A DNA stretch of 64,000 nt from Actinernus sp. WN-2022 (GCA_030867875.1 JAOWCC010001589.1:83971537-84035536), one strand, 5' to 3'. Positions 42,831 to 54,495 are shown, counted from the stretch's first letter. Notes: generated by a model not told the origin, from the letters alone. Program-made: numbers and translations.

Positions 42831-43150
42831 TGCCGATCTCGTAAAAGTGCCCTATATAAATGAAGTCAGATTGTCTTGCCCTCCAGTACAACCACGTGAC
42901 TGCATTCCTGCAAATGGCCCATTCCCAATATAGACCGCATACAAGTCGTAATGCTGCGCTATACAGGATTATGAAAAGGATTATACATATATATAATAAG
43001 ACACAAATGAGAGTATAAACGATTTAAAACGTAAACCACCTATATTTAGGCCGCATACAGCAGCCTTCTTCAGGGTGAATATATATATATATATATACAG
43101 TCAATGCCAAAAAGGTTGTCCTTGACAAATATACTAATATAAGTATAAAC
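42831..43150. other. Repeat-rich spacer
   Basis: Contains the dispersed block near 42892-42928 (also at 31.2 kb), a TATATA run at 43080-43098 and the phrase CAGCCTTCTTCAGGGTGAAT resembling Penelope-element flanks. Nothing is well bounded. Confidence 0.4.
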
Positions 43151-43154
43151 TGTA

Positions 43155-44217
43155 AGTACCTTTTTGTGGAATAATGCTAATTTCAATACTTAACAATTAT
43201 GGGATGTTGTCAAAAATATATTTTCTGATTGGCCTGACCCCCAAGAGATCTGAAAAATATGTTTTAACCTGAATGGCATATCAGAAATATATATTAAATA
43301 TGTGTTCATTACCGTCCTATATATACCGTCCTATATGAGATATATTTCTTAGTTCAAGTTCATTTTATTTTGCAAATTTTTTTTATAGAGATAATTACAC
43401 AAGAAAATAATTGTAGAAAGAAAAAGAGAGATACGGTAATAATAAAATAGTTATGAATTTCAAGAATGTGCATAGAGGTCAAAGGAGCCATAGGCTTTCT
43501 AGTTGACCCCTATCACAAGATATATAAATGAGGATATTTGGAGGACAGAAAATACATAAATATATATTGTACAAGTTTGCTTGAGTAGTAAGCAGCTGGA
43601 ATTAATATTAATAGGAAGAAGAATTTATTTACAATATTGATACATAATTATATGGAAACGTTGACAATATATTTATATATATATATGCAAAGAATAAAGA
43701 TGGTATGAATATATTAACTCGATCTTAGTTATTATTCTATATTTACAATTTTATACAATAATTTAGGACTGGTTATCAAGTAAAAATAATTTGTATTGCT
43801 TTTTAAAACTATTGAAAGGGAGGGATTTTATGTCTAACGGTATTTTTTCCTATAATCGTGATGCAAGATATTTAAATCTCGATAGACCATAATTTGTTCT
43901 GGAAGCTGGTCTGTATAAGTTTTGGTTGGTAGCATATCTAGTATTATAATTATGAATATCAGTTGCAGAGGGGACTAGGTCGAAAAAAGCAGATGGTACA
44001 CCTGTTCTAACATATTTAATTTTGTGAACAAGAGTGGAGATTTTCAGATTAAAGGCATTGTCAAGTTTTAGAATTTGCAAAATTCTATCAAAATTCATAT
44101 CATTGCGGTCAAAATACATTTTTCAGATGTCTTGGGGGTTAGGCCAATCAGAAAATATATTTTGGACAACATCCCATAATTGTAAGTATCGATATTAGCA
44201 TTATTCCACAAAAAGGA
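43155..44217. mobile_element. 1.06-kb segment with 105-bp inverted ends around a LINE remnant
   Basis: The left CCTTTTTGTGGAATAATGCT through ATTTTCTGATTGGCCT and AAGAGATCTGAAAAATATG is mirrored by 44217-44117. The two arms are over 90% identical by eye. The inside is a LINE 3' fragment (about 43350-44118). The outer right edge cuts a hammerhead-like half motif. Confidence 0.75.
43752..44119 (-). pseudogene. LINE reverse transcriptase C-terminal remnant
   Basis: The minus strand encodes KLDNAFNLKISTLVHKIKY, then HNYNTRYATNQNLYRPASRT and NYGLSRFKYLASRL. A TAG stands where the family has the Trp of LWEKIP, and the frame continues EKIPLDIKSLPFNSFKKQYK to a natural stop. This is the conserved tail of CR1/L2-like LINEs. 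A 3' UTR reaches about 43350. Confidence 0.75.
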
Positions 44218-44385
44218 CTCATCAGCATGGCATAGCCCCCAAGACCGTCAGCCTCACTTTAGATCATAGGCCTCAGAATCTGGTTACTCTAGCGGCGAGC
44301 TCGAAAGCTGCTTTAAACCCCAGCCACCACGCTACACGTGTGGGAGCTAGAGATGTGAACAAGCGCTATAGCAATGTGGATCTCT

Positions 44386-44426
44386 CATGCTGATGAGTCC
44401 TAACAAGGACGAAACAGCTGTACATG
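44386..44426 (+). ncRNA. Type I hammerhead ribozyme
   Basis: All hammerhead parts are present in order: stem I CAUG (44386-44389), CUGAUGA (44390-44396), stem II GUCC-UAACAA-GGAC, GAAA, a two-base-pair stem III (A-U, C-G) with the palindromic loop AGCU, the GUA cleavage triplet ending at 44422, and stem I CAUG (44423-44426). Predicted self-cleavage is after A44422. Short stem III with a palindromic loop is known from ribozymes of Penelope-like elements and animal retrozymes, which may act as dimers. A truncated half (CATGCTGATGAGTCC) lies inverted at 44226-44212. Activity is predicted, not shown. Confidence 0.85.
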
Positions 44427-45398
44427 GTTGCCACTCTACCGGTAATAAGATGTGAGCATGCGTATTAGACGCTAGCTACGTCATAGCGTGTGTTGTGTAG
44501 TGCCATGCAACGAGTTTGGTACTATATACATTGTATATAATGTCCAAATGTCTTCAGCCTTCAGCCAATATATATATAGCAGCACCAAGGCAGAGGAAAA
44601 GAAAGACTACTATTACTACTAATAATAGAGTACAATTACTACAGTATCAGTGTATTTAGCATGGTATTGCGCAGCGAGCGGAGCAGCAACTAATAATTTG
44701 GACAAAATCTCGCAACGTTTCATTGCATTAATTCGCTGTTTCGACCACAACCCCTTGCATGGCCAACCACAATGCACTCCTCCCTCCCCACTGGAGGACA
44801 TTTTTTTTTGCTGCCACTGATAATGATACGATACTGAAGGGCAAGATCCGCGCGTCATTGATAGACTATAATTACTGTGTAGGTCATATGCTGCGTTGTT
44901 TGTATTCTCCAACATTAAAATTCCTTCTTAATTCAGGGAATACTGGTACCATAATAGTCTCCAATGGGGAGGGGAGGCGCAATCCTTTGACGGGTTTTAT
45001 GGTCTTCGCATTCCTTGCAGCTTGGTATCTGGAGGAGATAGATTTACGAAAATTCGAGAGTGCTTTGTCATACGCTGTACTTCAGGCTAATGCTAAGCGT
45101 CTTCGTTTGCATTTTCACTGTGTTTTGACGTGAAGTTTACTAAAACAATTCTTGGTCTCTGGTCACGAAAAACTACCCAGCTCGATTAGCTCATTAGTTA
45201 TTCTGGGTAGCAGTATTACCACTGGCCTGTCTAATAAATGTAAAAAAAAAATTCCCCATTGGTAATAATAAAGTCGTTGTAAAACTCGAAAAACGATGTT
45301 TTGGCCGAGCGCGGATTGGGCACGGACGAAATCCCCGGAGGGTAGGAGGGCGAGGGGAGGGAGGACAAAAGAACAATAGTGGACTGCAGCCTTTTCCC
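44427..45398. other. Gene-free region
   Basis: A 124-codon plus-strand frame (44759-45133) has no motif I recognise and no repeated copies. It could be chance. No other feature stands out. Confidence 0.35.
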
Positions 45399-45788
45399 TA
45401 GTCTGCTATGCAGACGTATTTTTTCACTCTCATAAATTCGAAGAAAAAAGTAACGTCTGCTTACCCGAGCTCTTAATTAGCTACCAATATGTACACCTCA
45501 TTGTGTTATGGACCAATCAGATTTTACCTTCCATATACTGGAAAGTGACGTAATGTTACTTTAAAAGGAATTCAGACAATACATGTGCCATCGTCCAATC
45601 ATAGGAGAGTGTTGACTGGTGCGCCAATTCACTAAAATTCTAACAATGGCTTTGATTAGGCAGGGGGAAAAAGCAAACATGCTGACGTCATGCTTGCATA
45701 TTGGAAACTAATTAAGCGCTCGGGTAAACAGACGTTACTTTTTTCTTCGAATTTATGCGAGTGAAAAAATACGTCTGCATGCAGGCTA
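45399..45788. mobile_element. 390-bp MITE with 85-bp inverted ends and 9-bp duplication
   Basis: The ends TAGTCTGCTATGCAGACGTA and, reverse-complemented, TAGCCTGCATGCAGACGTAT continue as inverted repeats through TTCGAAGAAAAAAGTAACGT to CTTAATTAG. CCTTTTCCC flanks it exactly at 45390-45398 and 45789-45797. Long inverted ends and a 9-bp duplication fit a Mutator-like non-autonomous element. Confidence 0.9.
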
Positions 45789-45797
45789 CCTTTTCCC

Positions 45798-47760
45798 TAG
45801 CCTGGTAAACCAGCCGACTCTTATCGCTCCCTACTCGCGAGAGAGATGTCTGGGCAGCGTGGCAGAAAATTCCATACTGATGACGTAGCAGATAGCCGTT
45901 TCACGATGCATAAATTAGTTACAATTCTCAGAAGCCGAATGCGAACAACAGAGTTCTTTTCAAGGAATATAACTACCAAGGCTGCTCGTTTGCTTGGCAG
46001 TTGATCACCGTCATGAACAACAATGAAATTCAAGCCTATTTAGCATGTGTCGGTGCTGTTGTTGGCTCCTTTGCATAGTTCTTTCAGCGGCTAGTAAAGG
46101 GAAATGTGGTACTGTTAGGTGTACTGTCAAAACATTTACAAGTAAGTGATCAAAAAGGTACTGTCATAGTTGTTTATAAATTCATATCAGTTAAACCTAC
46201 ACACACTGAGCTATGACAGAACACTGGATGATTTGTTGTTGCCGGATAAATCGTTCAGACAGTGAATCTGGGCTATGAATAAACATTACATGTAAGTGCG
46301 CTATGAATCACGAACGTGATGGCCGTTCACCCAGTTGAACCGGCACCAACAAAACCTGGATCGGACCGGATCGGATCGGACCGGATCGGATCGGACCGGA
46401 CCTGACCGGATAATATTTATGGTTGAATAATATTTTTTCCCACCACAACAATTACCCTATATCATTATGATGTCACGGCTTGTTTATGAGGGGGACAGAA
46501 TCGACTTGAATAATATAATTTTGAACTAAATCTGCTCTGCTGAGGAAAATTTAGCTTCGAATTGTCTGGTTTCCAGATATCAGCTGTATCAATGTTTATC
46601 CCTCAATATTTACCGTATTTGGTGGCTGTTACCGCTATTCTACGTTCTACAAAATGCATTTGATAGCGATTTCCTTTGTGTTGTTGCTGTTTTGTCCCGC
46701 TCCCACGACCGTGATCCTTAGCGTTTAAAGAATAGATTGTTTTGATTTGACGTCATAATGATATAGGTCAATTACGTACCGTTCTGTTCATATATCCGAT
46801 GTTTTATTTTTTTGCTATGACAGCTTTGAATGCTTATCTTTGACATTCATTTCCTCCAAGCGAAACCTTTCATGGTGTGAGTTAGTAGTTCAGTTCTATA
46901 AACTGGAAAGCTTCGGTCCGGCGTGTCGATTTCATTGACACTAAAAAATTATTGAACACTATGAAAGAGTTTAATTATTCCACAAAGGCATGGATAATAC
47001 ACAATATTGTTCCCTAGCGGGAAGTTCTGCATGCTTAGTGAAAAAAAGGCTATTCCGGCTCGAAAGAATTGCCTGAAAAAAAAGACTATTCTCCTCGAAA
47101 TTATGCTCCAATTATGCTCGAATTTATGCTTCTGAAAAATTTGGGGCAGTTGCAGTCTTAGCGTGTACAAGCCGATTATTCCATTTTTTCATGGATTAGT
47201 ACTAATTTTACGTTTACGAGCTATAGGTCGGACTTTTTCGTAGCCTGCAATAAAGTTAAGATAAGCTAAGGTAAAGCATAGGTAACCAACTGTCTTTGTC
47301 CTTCTTCGTCATGGCCAATGAATGATTTCTGTTTGTTCCGCCGCCATCTTTGTTTTGCTCGTACCCACCTCCCTCTCGTCCCAACTTTTCCTCGTTCCCA
47401 GGCCCCAAAATATGCAAAATGGCCTATTCTGCCCGGATTTTATTTTAACGAAATCTTGATGCTATTTCTGAAACAATGAAACAGAAAAAAATGATTTTGT
47501 GCAAAACCGCGATTTTTTACACGCTTTCAAAGTCCCATGTCAAGATATCATGTCCGTGGTTTTGAGGGCCTGGGTCCTACAAACGACTGTGACGACATCA
47601 GTTCACTTCCGGTTTAGTGGCGTCTCTCTGTTTTCCTGTGAGGGCACACTGTATCTTATAAGTCGCGGTACAGAATCTTCGATATTGCCCTAAAATTCAA
47701 GAATGATGACTTCAGGTTCCGAATGAGAAGACAGCTATATATATGTCTTGATGACTCAGA
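45798..47760. other. Gene-free region with a GGATC/GGACC microsatellite
   Basis: Tandem ATCGGACCGG and ATCGG units occur at 46358-46412. Otherwise this is AT-rich DNA with no supported gene. Confidence 0.45.
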
Positions 47761-47769
47761 ATATAACTT

Positions 47770-49140
47770 TATATCGAGATATGAAATCGAAGTGGAGACG
47801 GGAATTACTGGCAAAGAGGAAGCTACTACTGCTTCATGTCGCCGGACCGTACGCCGATGAACCCCTTGCTGATGAAGAATACTAACCCTATGAACAAGAG
47901 AGAGAACAAGAAGAAATTCGACGCCAACAGTTACAAAATAGACTAGATGGAGTAACTGCTGTTAGTAATTGGTAAGTAATGTCTTGTGTGCGTGAAACAC
48001 ACAATAGGTACTTAAACGAGGTAATGGGTAGTATCACACCGATTTCTGCCCCCGGCTCCAGCACCGTCAATGGCGTTAAGCGGGCATGGTCATATCTCAA
48101 GCTGCTACGCTCTGAATCCATTGGAATTCCCACTTTGTTCTGGAGCAATCGAGTATGTGTATCAAATACTTCAAAAGCTGAAGCCCTATGTGAACAATAC
48201 GAAAGTGTATTCACAAATGAAGATCTGGAAAACATGCCACTAGTGGATGATAACTCTCCTTTTAGTACCATTTCAGATGTGCTTTTCTCTGCGAACGTCA
48301 TTAAGAAACAACTAGAAAACATCCAACCTGACAAAGCCTGTGGGCCGGACATGATACTATATAGCCAGAGTCCTAAGGGAGGCCGCTACAGAATTAGCAC
48401 CCATCTTGCATAGCCTCGTTATTCCAGCAGTCATACAATACTGGGTCACTGCCGTCTACTTGGAAGGATGCTAACATATCTGCAATTTTCAAAAAGGGCC
48501 CCCGAGCTAACCCCATGAACTACAGACCTGTATCTTTAACATCCCTGACCTCAAACGTAATGGAACACATAGTTCGCTCCACACAAATGCTACGCAATGT
48601 CTATCACACTGAAAAAACATTCCTCCACACACATATACTCCCTCTGCAACTCGTGCATCGAAAGTGTTACCTATCAAAAATACCTGGGTGTCTACATCAC
48701 TAATTCCCTTGACTGGTCTAAACAATCTGCGGAGGTGAGAAAGAAAGTTAGCAGAATACTTAGTGTCTTACAGCGGAACCTCTCGTGCTGCAGCAGAGCC
48801 GTAAAAGAGCGCGCATACGTCAGCCTTGTGCGCTCTATCGCCGAGTACGCTACGGTGGCCTGGTCGCCACACCACCAAAAGGACATCAGAGCCGCACGTT
48901 TTACATGTTGTGACTATGCTCGCACCAGCAGTGTATCATCAATGCTATTAAAACGAGCTTAGCTGGCAATCGCTTCAGTCACGCAGAAATATTGCAGACC
49001 TTACTATGTTCTACAAGATTAATTACGGTCTAGTGAACATCACCTTTCCCTACGATATTCAACTTAGCACTTATACTCGCACAAGAGCTATGCACGAATA
49101 TAAGTTCGAGCTTATGAATTATTACTCGGGCCAGGCCTTC
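47770..49140 (+). pseudogene. LINE with large internal deletion
   Basis: The plus strand reads CVRETHNRYLNEVMG, VSNTSKAEALCEQYESVFTN, LENIQPDKACGPDM, then in another frame NPMNYRPVSLTSLTSNVMEH. From about 48575 it jumps to CNSCIESVTYQKYLGVYITN, WSKQSAEVRKKVSRILSVLQ, RSIAEYATVAWSPHH and LQSRRNIADLTMFYKINYGL. About 300 residues that include the catalytic YADD and the middle palm are missing, so it cannot encode an active polymerase. Two or more frameshifts add to that. It is a CR1/jockey-like element of a family different from the 1.2-3.8 kb copy. Confidence 0.8.
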
Positions 49141-49786
49141 GGCCGAGGCACGAGTCAAGTTTCGCAAGTCTTTTATATTTTTTATTTTTTACATTGCCAT
49201 CGTTACGTCGACTGCAGTCTGCAGGACATGATTTTTTTCTCCCAAGGCCAAGGCCGCTATGAGCAATACCACTGGATGAGTTGTTGTTGTGGATAATTCG
49301 TTCAATCTTTCATCGTTTTTCTTTATTCGGAATTCTGTGCAATTGATTCTCCTACGGATTGTGACAGCAAGTGATTATAACACCCTAAAATTTGTGAGAG
49401 CAGTTTCGATGATTGTAATACGCGGTGGTCTAAAGCTAGCCAGCCGAAGATAAAGTCTTAAAGAAAGACAAGATCCGTGAGTACGGTTTCGTGAGTACAA
49501 GTACATAAATATTTAATTTTCCGTAAAGAGAAAGCTCGGAAACATTTTATGGAGGTACCTATGTAGGAGCTTTCGATCTGTAGTGATGTTGCGGGATGAA
49601 ATGAAAGTAAAATTCTACAAAAAGCACCTACGAGTTTTCAAGTCTCTAAACACCACGGCGGGTGTGTTTTGCAGAATGCAGAATGCAGAACAGCGTCTAC
49701 GAGTATGCTCAGCGGAAAACCGAACTCTACGGAAAATATTACTATCGAACAAACAGTATGAATGAATTGTGAGATTTATAGCTGGA
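49141..49786. other. Gene-free region
   Basis: Contains probable LINE 3' flank and AT-rich DNA; no supported gene. Confidence 0.4.
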
Positions 49787-49886
49787 TTATTCAGTCGGTA
49801 AGCTTATCACTGTCTTCCTTTGTGGAGGTTGTAATTTTATTCAGTCGGTAAGCTTATCACTGTCTTCCTTTGTGGAGGTTGTAATG
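49785..49886 (+). repeat. Recent 49-bp tandem duplication
   Basis: TTATTCAGTCGGTAAGCTTA followed by TCACTGTCTTCCTTTGTGGA occurs twice without change. Confidence 0.9.
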
Positions 49887-51133
49887 GCGTATATTAAACA
49901 TGACATGTATCTAAAAATGACAAACTTTATACGGCCATCTACAAAGTCAATACGTTTAATATGAACCAAGCCCGGTTACAATTTAAAATTTAAAACCACA
50001 GTGTGTTTAGTTTAAGTTACTTTTGACCTACGCCTGAGCTAGACAATGGCTTTTTGCAAAATTCCTAACATGCCGTGAAACAGAAAACAGCGTGTATTAA
50101 ATAAACATCCCGAAAACGGACGCTTACAATTTACCACAATATAAACTATGAATGAAACATCTAACTTCAGAATCAACCGGTAAAGGGCGATTGTGTTAAT
50201 TTTAGACTCCATAAAGGTATAGTATGACTAAGTGGCGTAATCAAATGAGCTCATTTGCAATTATGGAGGATCAATGATTACCTCTCGCTCGTGTCCGACT
50301 CAGCCATTTTGACAGCTAGAGAAGCAGACATGTGTGAGAAATATGACACCTCACCGTGACCATGGTTGTTTACCATTTACACAAAAATTCCGGTCGGAAA
50401 TTCCGGTGTAAATGGTACACGAAATTTCCCAAACTGAATTTCCGATCTGAAAAAAGGTTTACCATTTGTACACAAACCGTTCCAGATGAAAATCGCTCCC
50501 CTAGCACAAACCATGTATGACAAAATATGCTAGAACTCTATGTATTAATACCTTGGCCTAGATGGCCCGAGTTCAGGCCACTCGGGGCCTCTTGTTATTA
50601 TTATGATATTGGCTGCGGTCGCGCTCGTGCTGTGGTGGCGGCGTAGCTGTTCAGTGTCATCGGAGCCCCTTATCGATTGATAGCTGCACCGTCACTGGAG
50701 ACGCCTGTGTGGCGGCAGTCATTATCTCTTTATATGTAAGCTCATGCTGTTGTTTATCAGCTTATGAATTATTATTATTATGGCTATTTTTATCCTTTTG
50801 CCGCCATTTGCACTCTGATTATTAGTCATTGAACATTGAACATTGTACTTCACCATGCACTATAATACTTTAACTTAGTATCACTCATTGCACCGTAACC
50901 TCAGTACTTGCACGACCGCTGACAATTTCATTGCCAGATTAGCTCCACCGCTACCAGGCAATTATCATATTTAAAGATAAAGATACATGTATGCAGTTTA
51001 CCCGGGAGTTTACACTGCTGCTTGTTTTCTACAAGTTAAATTAAACTCGACAGCTGTAACTTCAACTATTCGCTCTATTTAACTCCGGACTCAATAATTC
51101 TTCAACTATTTCTTTTCAATTTTCTCTCCTAAG
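49887..51133. other. Gene-free region with a small inverted repeat
   Basis: GTTTACCATTTACAC (50368) and GTGTAAATGGTAC (50403) form a short dyad with GGTTTACCATTTGTAC (50457) as a further partial copy. Nothing else is called. Upstream exons of the P2X7-like gene could lie here unseen. Confidence 0.4.
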
Positions 51134-51331
51134 GTGTATGTGTGGGAACTGCAGGGTTGACCTGCTCCAAAATGTTTACGAGGCGCAGTGTTGCAAGGAA
51201 ATGGAGAAATGTATCACACTTCATCCTGGCTTTCGTCCAGTCTGTTTAGAGAAGTGGTCCCTAAAATTAGCTGCCAATAAGTATAAAACCCAAGACCGGC
51301 GTAGATACCGCCAAACTGGTTCAGAAGAAAC
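51134..51331 (+). CDS. P2X7-like C-terminal domain, exon
   Basis: The exon follows acceptor TCTCTCCTAAG and ends at AAC/GTAAGT. The frame is (W)CMCGNCRVDLLQNVYEAQCC, KEMEKCITLHPGFRPVC, LEKWSLKLAANKY and RRRYRQ. The pattern CxCGNC...ECxCCxE...HPGFxxVC is the cysteine-rich P2RX7-type C-terminal module, which in many invertebrates exists apart from any channel and binds zinc. Phase is 2 at both ends. No channel segments are visible, so this is a stand-alone module or a gene fragment. Cnidarians have many such genes, and some are carried by mobile DNA. Confidence 0.6.
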
Positions 51332-51683
51332 GTAAGTGAAGTCGATGGAACTCGAACTAAATCCTATTCGCTAAATTATCTCGGTTCCAGTTCTACAGCT
51401 GGGTAAATTATATATAAATTATGTACAGTTTTCGATGATTCTTTCTATTTCCAAGGCACGTTTTTTTCGGGTTTCCTTGGAACACAAACACACTAAATTT
51501 AATCAATGAATAATGATTAAATTAAAAGTCTTTTGACTTTTCCTGGTTTATATCTGTGGCCTGAATGTTGAATACATGTACACTGTAGCTAGTTTTATGT
51601 ACTAATACATGTATATCAAAATTACTTTCCATTTTCTTATAGCCGGATTTCTCAGAGGTGTTTCATACAGGGAATTTTCGCAG

Positions 51684-51756
51684 CTCACCTATATGGTTAC
51701 TCAGATGGAGTACGAATATCCCACTACCATCATGTGCATATGATGCCAAGTTTTAA
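51684..51756 (+). CDS. P2X7-like C-terminal domain, last exon
   Basis: Using an acceptor TTTTCGCAG at 51675-51683, phase 2 joins the previous exon and gives SPIWLLRWSTNIPLPSCAYD, AKF and a stop at 51754-51756. The IPLPSCAY ending is the usual C-terminus of this module. An alternative acceptor at 51643 (TTCTTATAG) gives an unrelated frame, so the choice rests on homology recalled from the family. Confidence 0.45.
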
Positions 51757-52109
51757 GTGCTTTTGTAGGGGGGGGGAGGGGGGGGGGGGGAGTCATGAAA
51801 GTTTTGACATATCTGTCATGTAAAATGTAATGAAATTGTTGTTGTAATGCCAAGCCAATGTTTAGTCTCCAGAACACAAGAAACCAGTGATTTAGAGAGC
51901 AGTAAGCTCATGATCAAAGGCACATCCCCAAAGGACAGATAATACATTGGTGTCCAGGAGATTAGTTATGCCAATGCTAAGCTCTTTTTCATTTATGAGA
52001 CTACGGAACAATGCATATGATGCACAAATTAACAGTACAATATCAAGTTCCCATCCAGGAAGGATGCGAGGTAGAGATTACCAGAAGAATACAATCCATG
52101 TACCAGTAT

Positions 52110-52140
<31 letters not shown>
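51757..52140. other. Spacer with poly-G and TA microsatellites
   Basis: A G-rich run lies near 51768-51791 and a TA run at 52117-52145 bounds the Penelope-like element. Confidence 0.6.
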
Positions 52141-52145
<5 letters not shown>

Positions 52146-52148
<3 letters not shown>

Positions 52149-53637
52149 AAGAATTTACAGGAGTACAACTGGCAACTTCTCACAGTTCCATATATTTAAA
52201 AACGTTTCGGCTTTCAGCCTTCATCAGTTAAAAAGTAAAAAATAAATAAATTTACATTCAGGTTTAGTGCTATATTTATACAGAAAGCTAATACAAGTGT
52301 TTTTAAAAGAAAAAATGTTGAATAAAAGAAATTACTGTTCCTCAAATGAATACAATAGGATTAAAATTCAATGTGAGCAGCCGTAATCTAAACAGTTATG
52401 TAATATCGCAAAGGTTATGTAATACTGCTGAATATTTTCAAAAGTTAGTTACTGTGTGTTCTACTAAAGCGCTAATTACTAATTGAGTAATTTGTAATAT
52501 TTCTAGAGGTAGTGTAAAACTATTTATAATGGATTCTATTCTTGGATTTGTATTCCCGCCGTTTATTCATACCATGCGGTTGTAAACACCTTAACTGTGC
52601 TGTCCAATAGGCTTCTCTAGTTAGAAGTTTCTTATCTACCTGTTCGGAATCTCTAATTTGTTCAATACATATGAACTTGTAGTCTGTTAACTCGTGCGAC
52701 GATTGATTAAAATGAATTGCCACCTCACACGTTCTCTTATTAGTAAGCATAGCAGACTTATGATTACGGAATCTAACCTTAAATTCGTTGGATGTGGAGC
52801 CTACATATTGCATATTGCACTTGATGCAAGAAACGAGATAGATAACATTCGAAGAGCTACAACTTAGTCTTTCCTTAATATTATAATTACGACCGGTTGC
52901 AGAGCTTTGAAATTGTTGATTCTCATCAAAATAATGTTTACAAAGGTCACATTTCTTAAGGCACTTGAAGCAACCTGGTTGCGCAACCTCTTCAGATTGC
53001 TTCAATTTGGACGGTGCCAGCAATTCTTTCAGATTCTTAGTTCTCCTAAATGCTGGTATAACTGACTTAGCTGGAAATATGCGCTTGAGTGTGGGAGTAG
53101 CATCTAAAAGATGTAAATGCTTATAAATTACCTTAGAAATATCTGGCAGTCTAGGGTTAAAGTCTAAAACTAACGGAATTAATTTCTTACTCTTTTTCTT
53201 CTTAGTTTTGAGAAGTACTGCTCTATCATTGCTTAAGGCACTATCAAACTTTTCATTGATTAAAGCTGTAGGATAACCTTGGCGTTGTAAATATTGTTTA
53301 TATTCAACGCAGCGCTTTTCTAGTGTTTCCCTAGAAGAACAATTTATATTAAGTCTAAGGCCAACTCCATAGGGGACTGACTTCTTACAGTGAATAGGGT
53401 GTGAACTACTAAACGGCAAATAAAGGTGGCTGTCAGTAGGCTTAGCATAAACATCTGTGGAAATGAATCCCCCATTAAGACTAAGTGTTAGGTCTAACAC
53501 ATTCAGCGTGTGCTCTGAGTAAACTAGCTCGAACTTAATGGTAGGGTACAAGGAATTGATATAGCTGGTGAATTCTAAAAGTTTAGAAAGGCCGTGTGTC
53601 CAAATTTCAACTATATCGTCTCTGTATCTCCACCAAA
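52146..53637 (-). mobile_element. Penelope-like element, minus copy of an inverted pair
   Basis: On the minus strand the element starts inside the reverse transcriptase, runs through a GIY-YIG domain, a 3' non-coding part with a hammerhead-like motif, and ends in a TA microsatellite near 52146. Its last 940 bp are mirrored without visible change at 53638-54579. The 5' reverse transcriptase core is missing. Confidence 0.85.
52203..52227 (-). ncRNA. Hammerhead-like motif of the Penelope-like element (minus copy)
   Basis: CUGAUGA, hairpin GGCU-GAA-AGCC, GAAACG. The core strands are right, but there is one unpaired A before stem II, and stems I and III are weak (UUUAA/UUAAA and ACG). Identical motifs occur at 54496-54520 and 56292-56316. 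It may be a degenerate or dimer-dependent ribozyme. Confidence 0.45.
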
Positions 53638-53645
53638 AGCGCATA
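52520..53645 (-). CDS. Penelope-like reverse transcriptase C-terminus plus GIY-YIG endonuclease
   Basis: The frame begins at the catalytic segment FWWRYRDDIVEIW (YRDD as the YxDD box) and continues LNVLDLTLSLNGGFISTDVY, KPTDSHLYLPFSSSHP, a basic linker KKKKSKK and CFKCLKKCDLCKHYF. The GIY-YIG nuclease follows: NVIYLVSCIKCNMQYVGSTS, then FKVRFRNHKS and EVAIHFNQSSHELTDYKFI. Penelope-like elements combine these two activities and prime at nicked DNA or telomeres. The copy is truncated before motifs 1-4 of the polymerase. An apparent extension beyond 53645 is antisense of the mirror copy and is not part of the protein. No stop or shift interrupts the rest. Confidence 0.85.
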
Positions 53646-54203
53646 TTTCCAGCTAAGTCAGTTATACCAGCATTTAGGAGAACTAAGAATCTGAAAGAAT
53701 TGCTGGCACCGTCCAAATTGAAGCAATCTGAAGAGGTTGCGCAACCAGGTTGCTTCAAGTGCCTTAAGAAATGTGACCTTTGTAAACATTATTTTGATGA
53801 GAATCAACAATTTCAAAGCTCTGCAACCGGTCGTAATTATAATATTAAGGAAAGACTAAGTTGTAGCTCTTCGAATGTTATCTATCTCGTTTCTTGCATC
53901 AAGTGCAATATGCAATATGTAGGCTCCACATCCAACGAATTTAAGGTTAGATTCCGTAATCATAAGTCTGCTATGCTTACTAATAAGAGAACGTGTGAGG
54001 TGGCAATTCATTTTAATCAATCGTCGCACGAGTTAACAGACTACAAGTTCATATGTATTGAACAAATTAGAGATTCCGAACAGGTAGATAAGAAACTTCT
54101 AACTAGAGAAGCCTATTGGACAGCACAGTTAAGGTGTTTACAACCGCATGGTATGAATAAACGGCGGGAATACAAATCCAAGAATAGAATCCATTATAAA
54201 TAG
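53641..54203 (+). CDS. Penelope-like GIY-YIG endonuclease fragment
   Basis: From RIFPAKSVIPAF the protein equals the C-terminal 187 residues of the minus copy, including CFKCLKKCDLC, VIYLVSCIKCNMQYVGSTS and the end YKSKNRIHYK. It has no reverse transcriptase. The upstream open codons (53568-53640) are antisense to the minus copy. The nuclease motif looks intact. Confidence 0.8.
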
Positions 54204-54495
54204 TTTTACACTACCTCTAGAAATATTACAAATTACTCAATTAGTAATTAGCGCTTTAGTAGAACACACAGTAACTAACTTTTGAAAATATTCAGCAGTA
54301 TTACATAACCTTTGCGATATTACATAACTGTTTAGATTACGGCTGCTCACATTGAATTTTAATCCTATTGTATTCATTTGAGGAACAGTAATTTCTTTTA
54401 TTCAACATTTTTTCTTTTAAAAACACTTGTATTAGCTTTCTGTATAAATATAGCACTAAACCTGAATGTAAATTTATTTATTTTTTACTTTTTAA

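Noticed and set aside
44759..45133. 124-codon plus-strand frame
   Set aside because: No recognisable motif, no splice-site support and no second copy, so it could be chance.
53646..53758. N-terminal extension of the Penelope-like frame (starting MKQPGCATSS)
   Set aside because: It is antisense of the inverted copy, not the upstream part of the reverse transcriptase.
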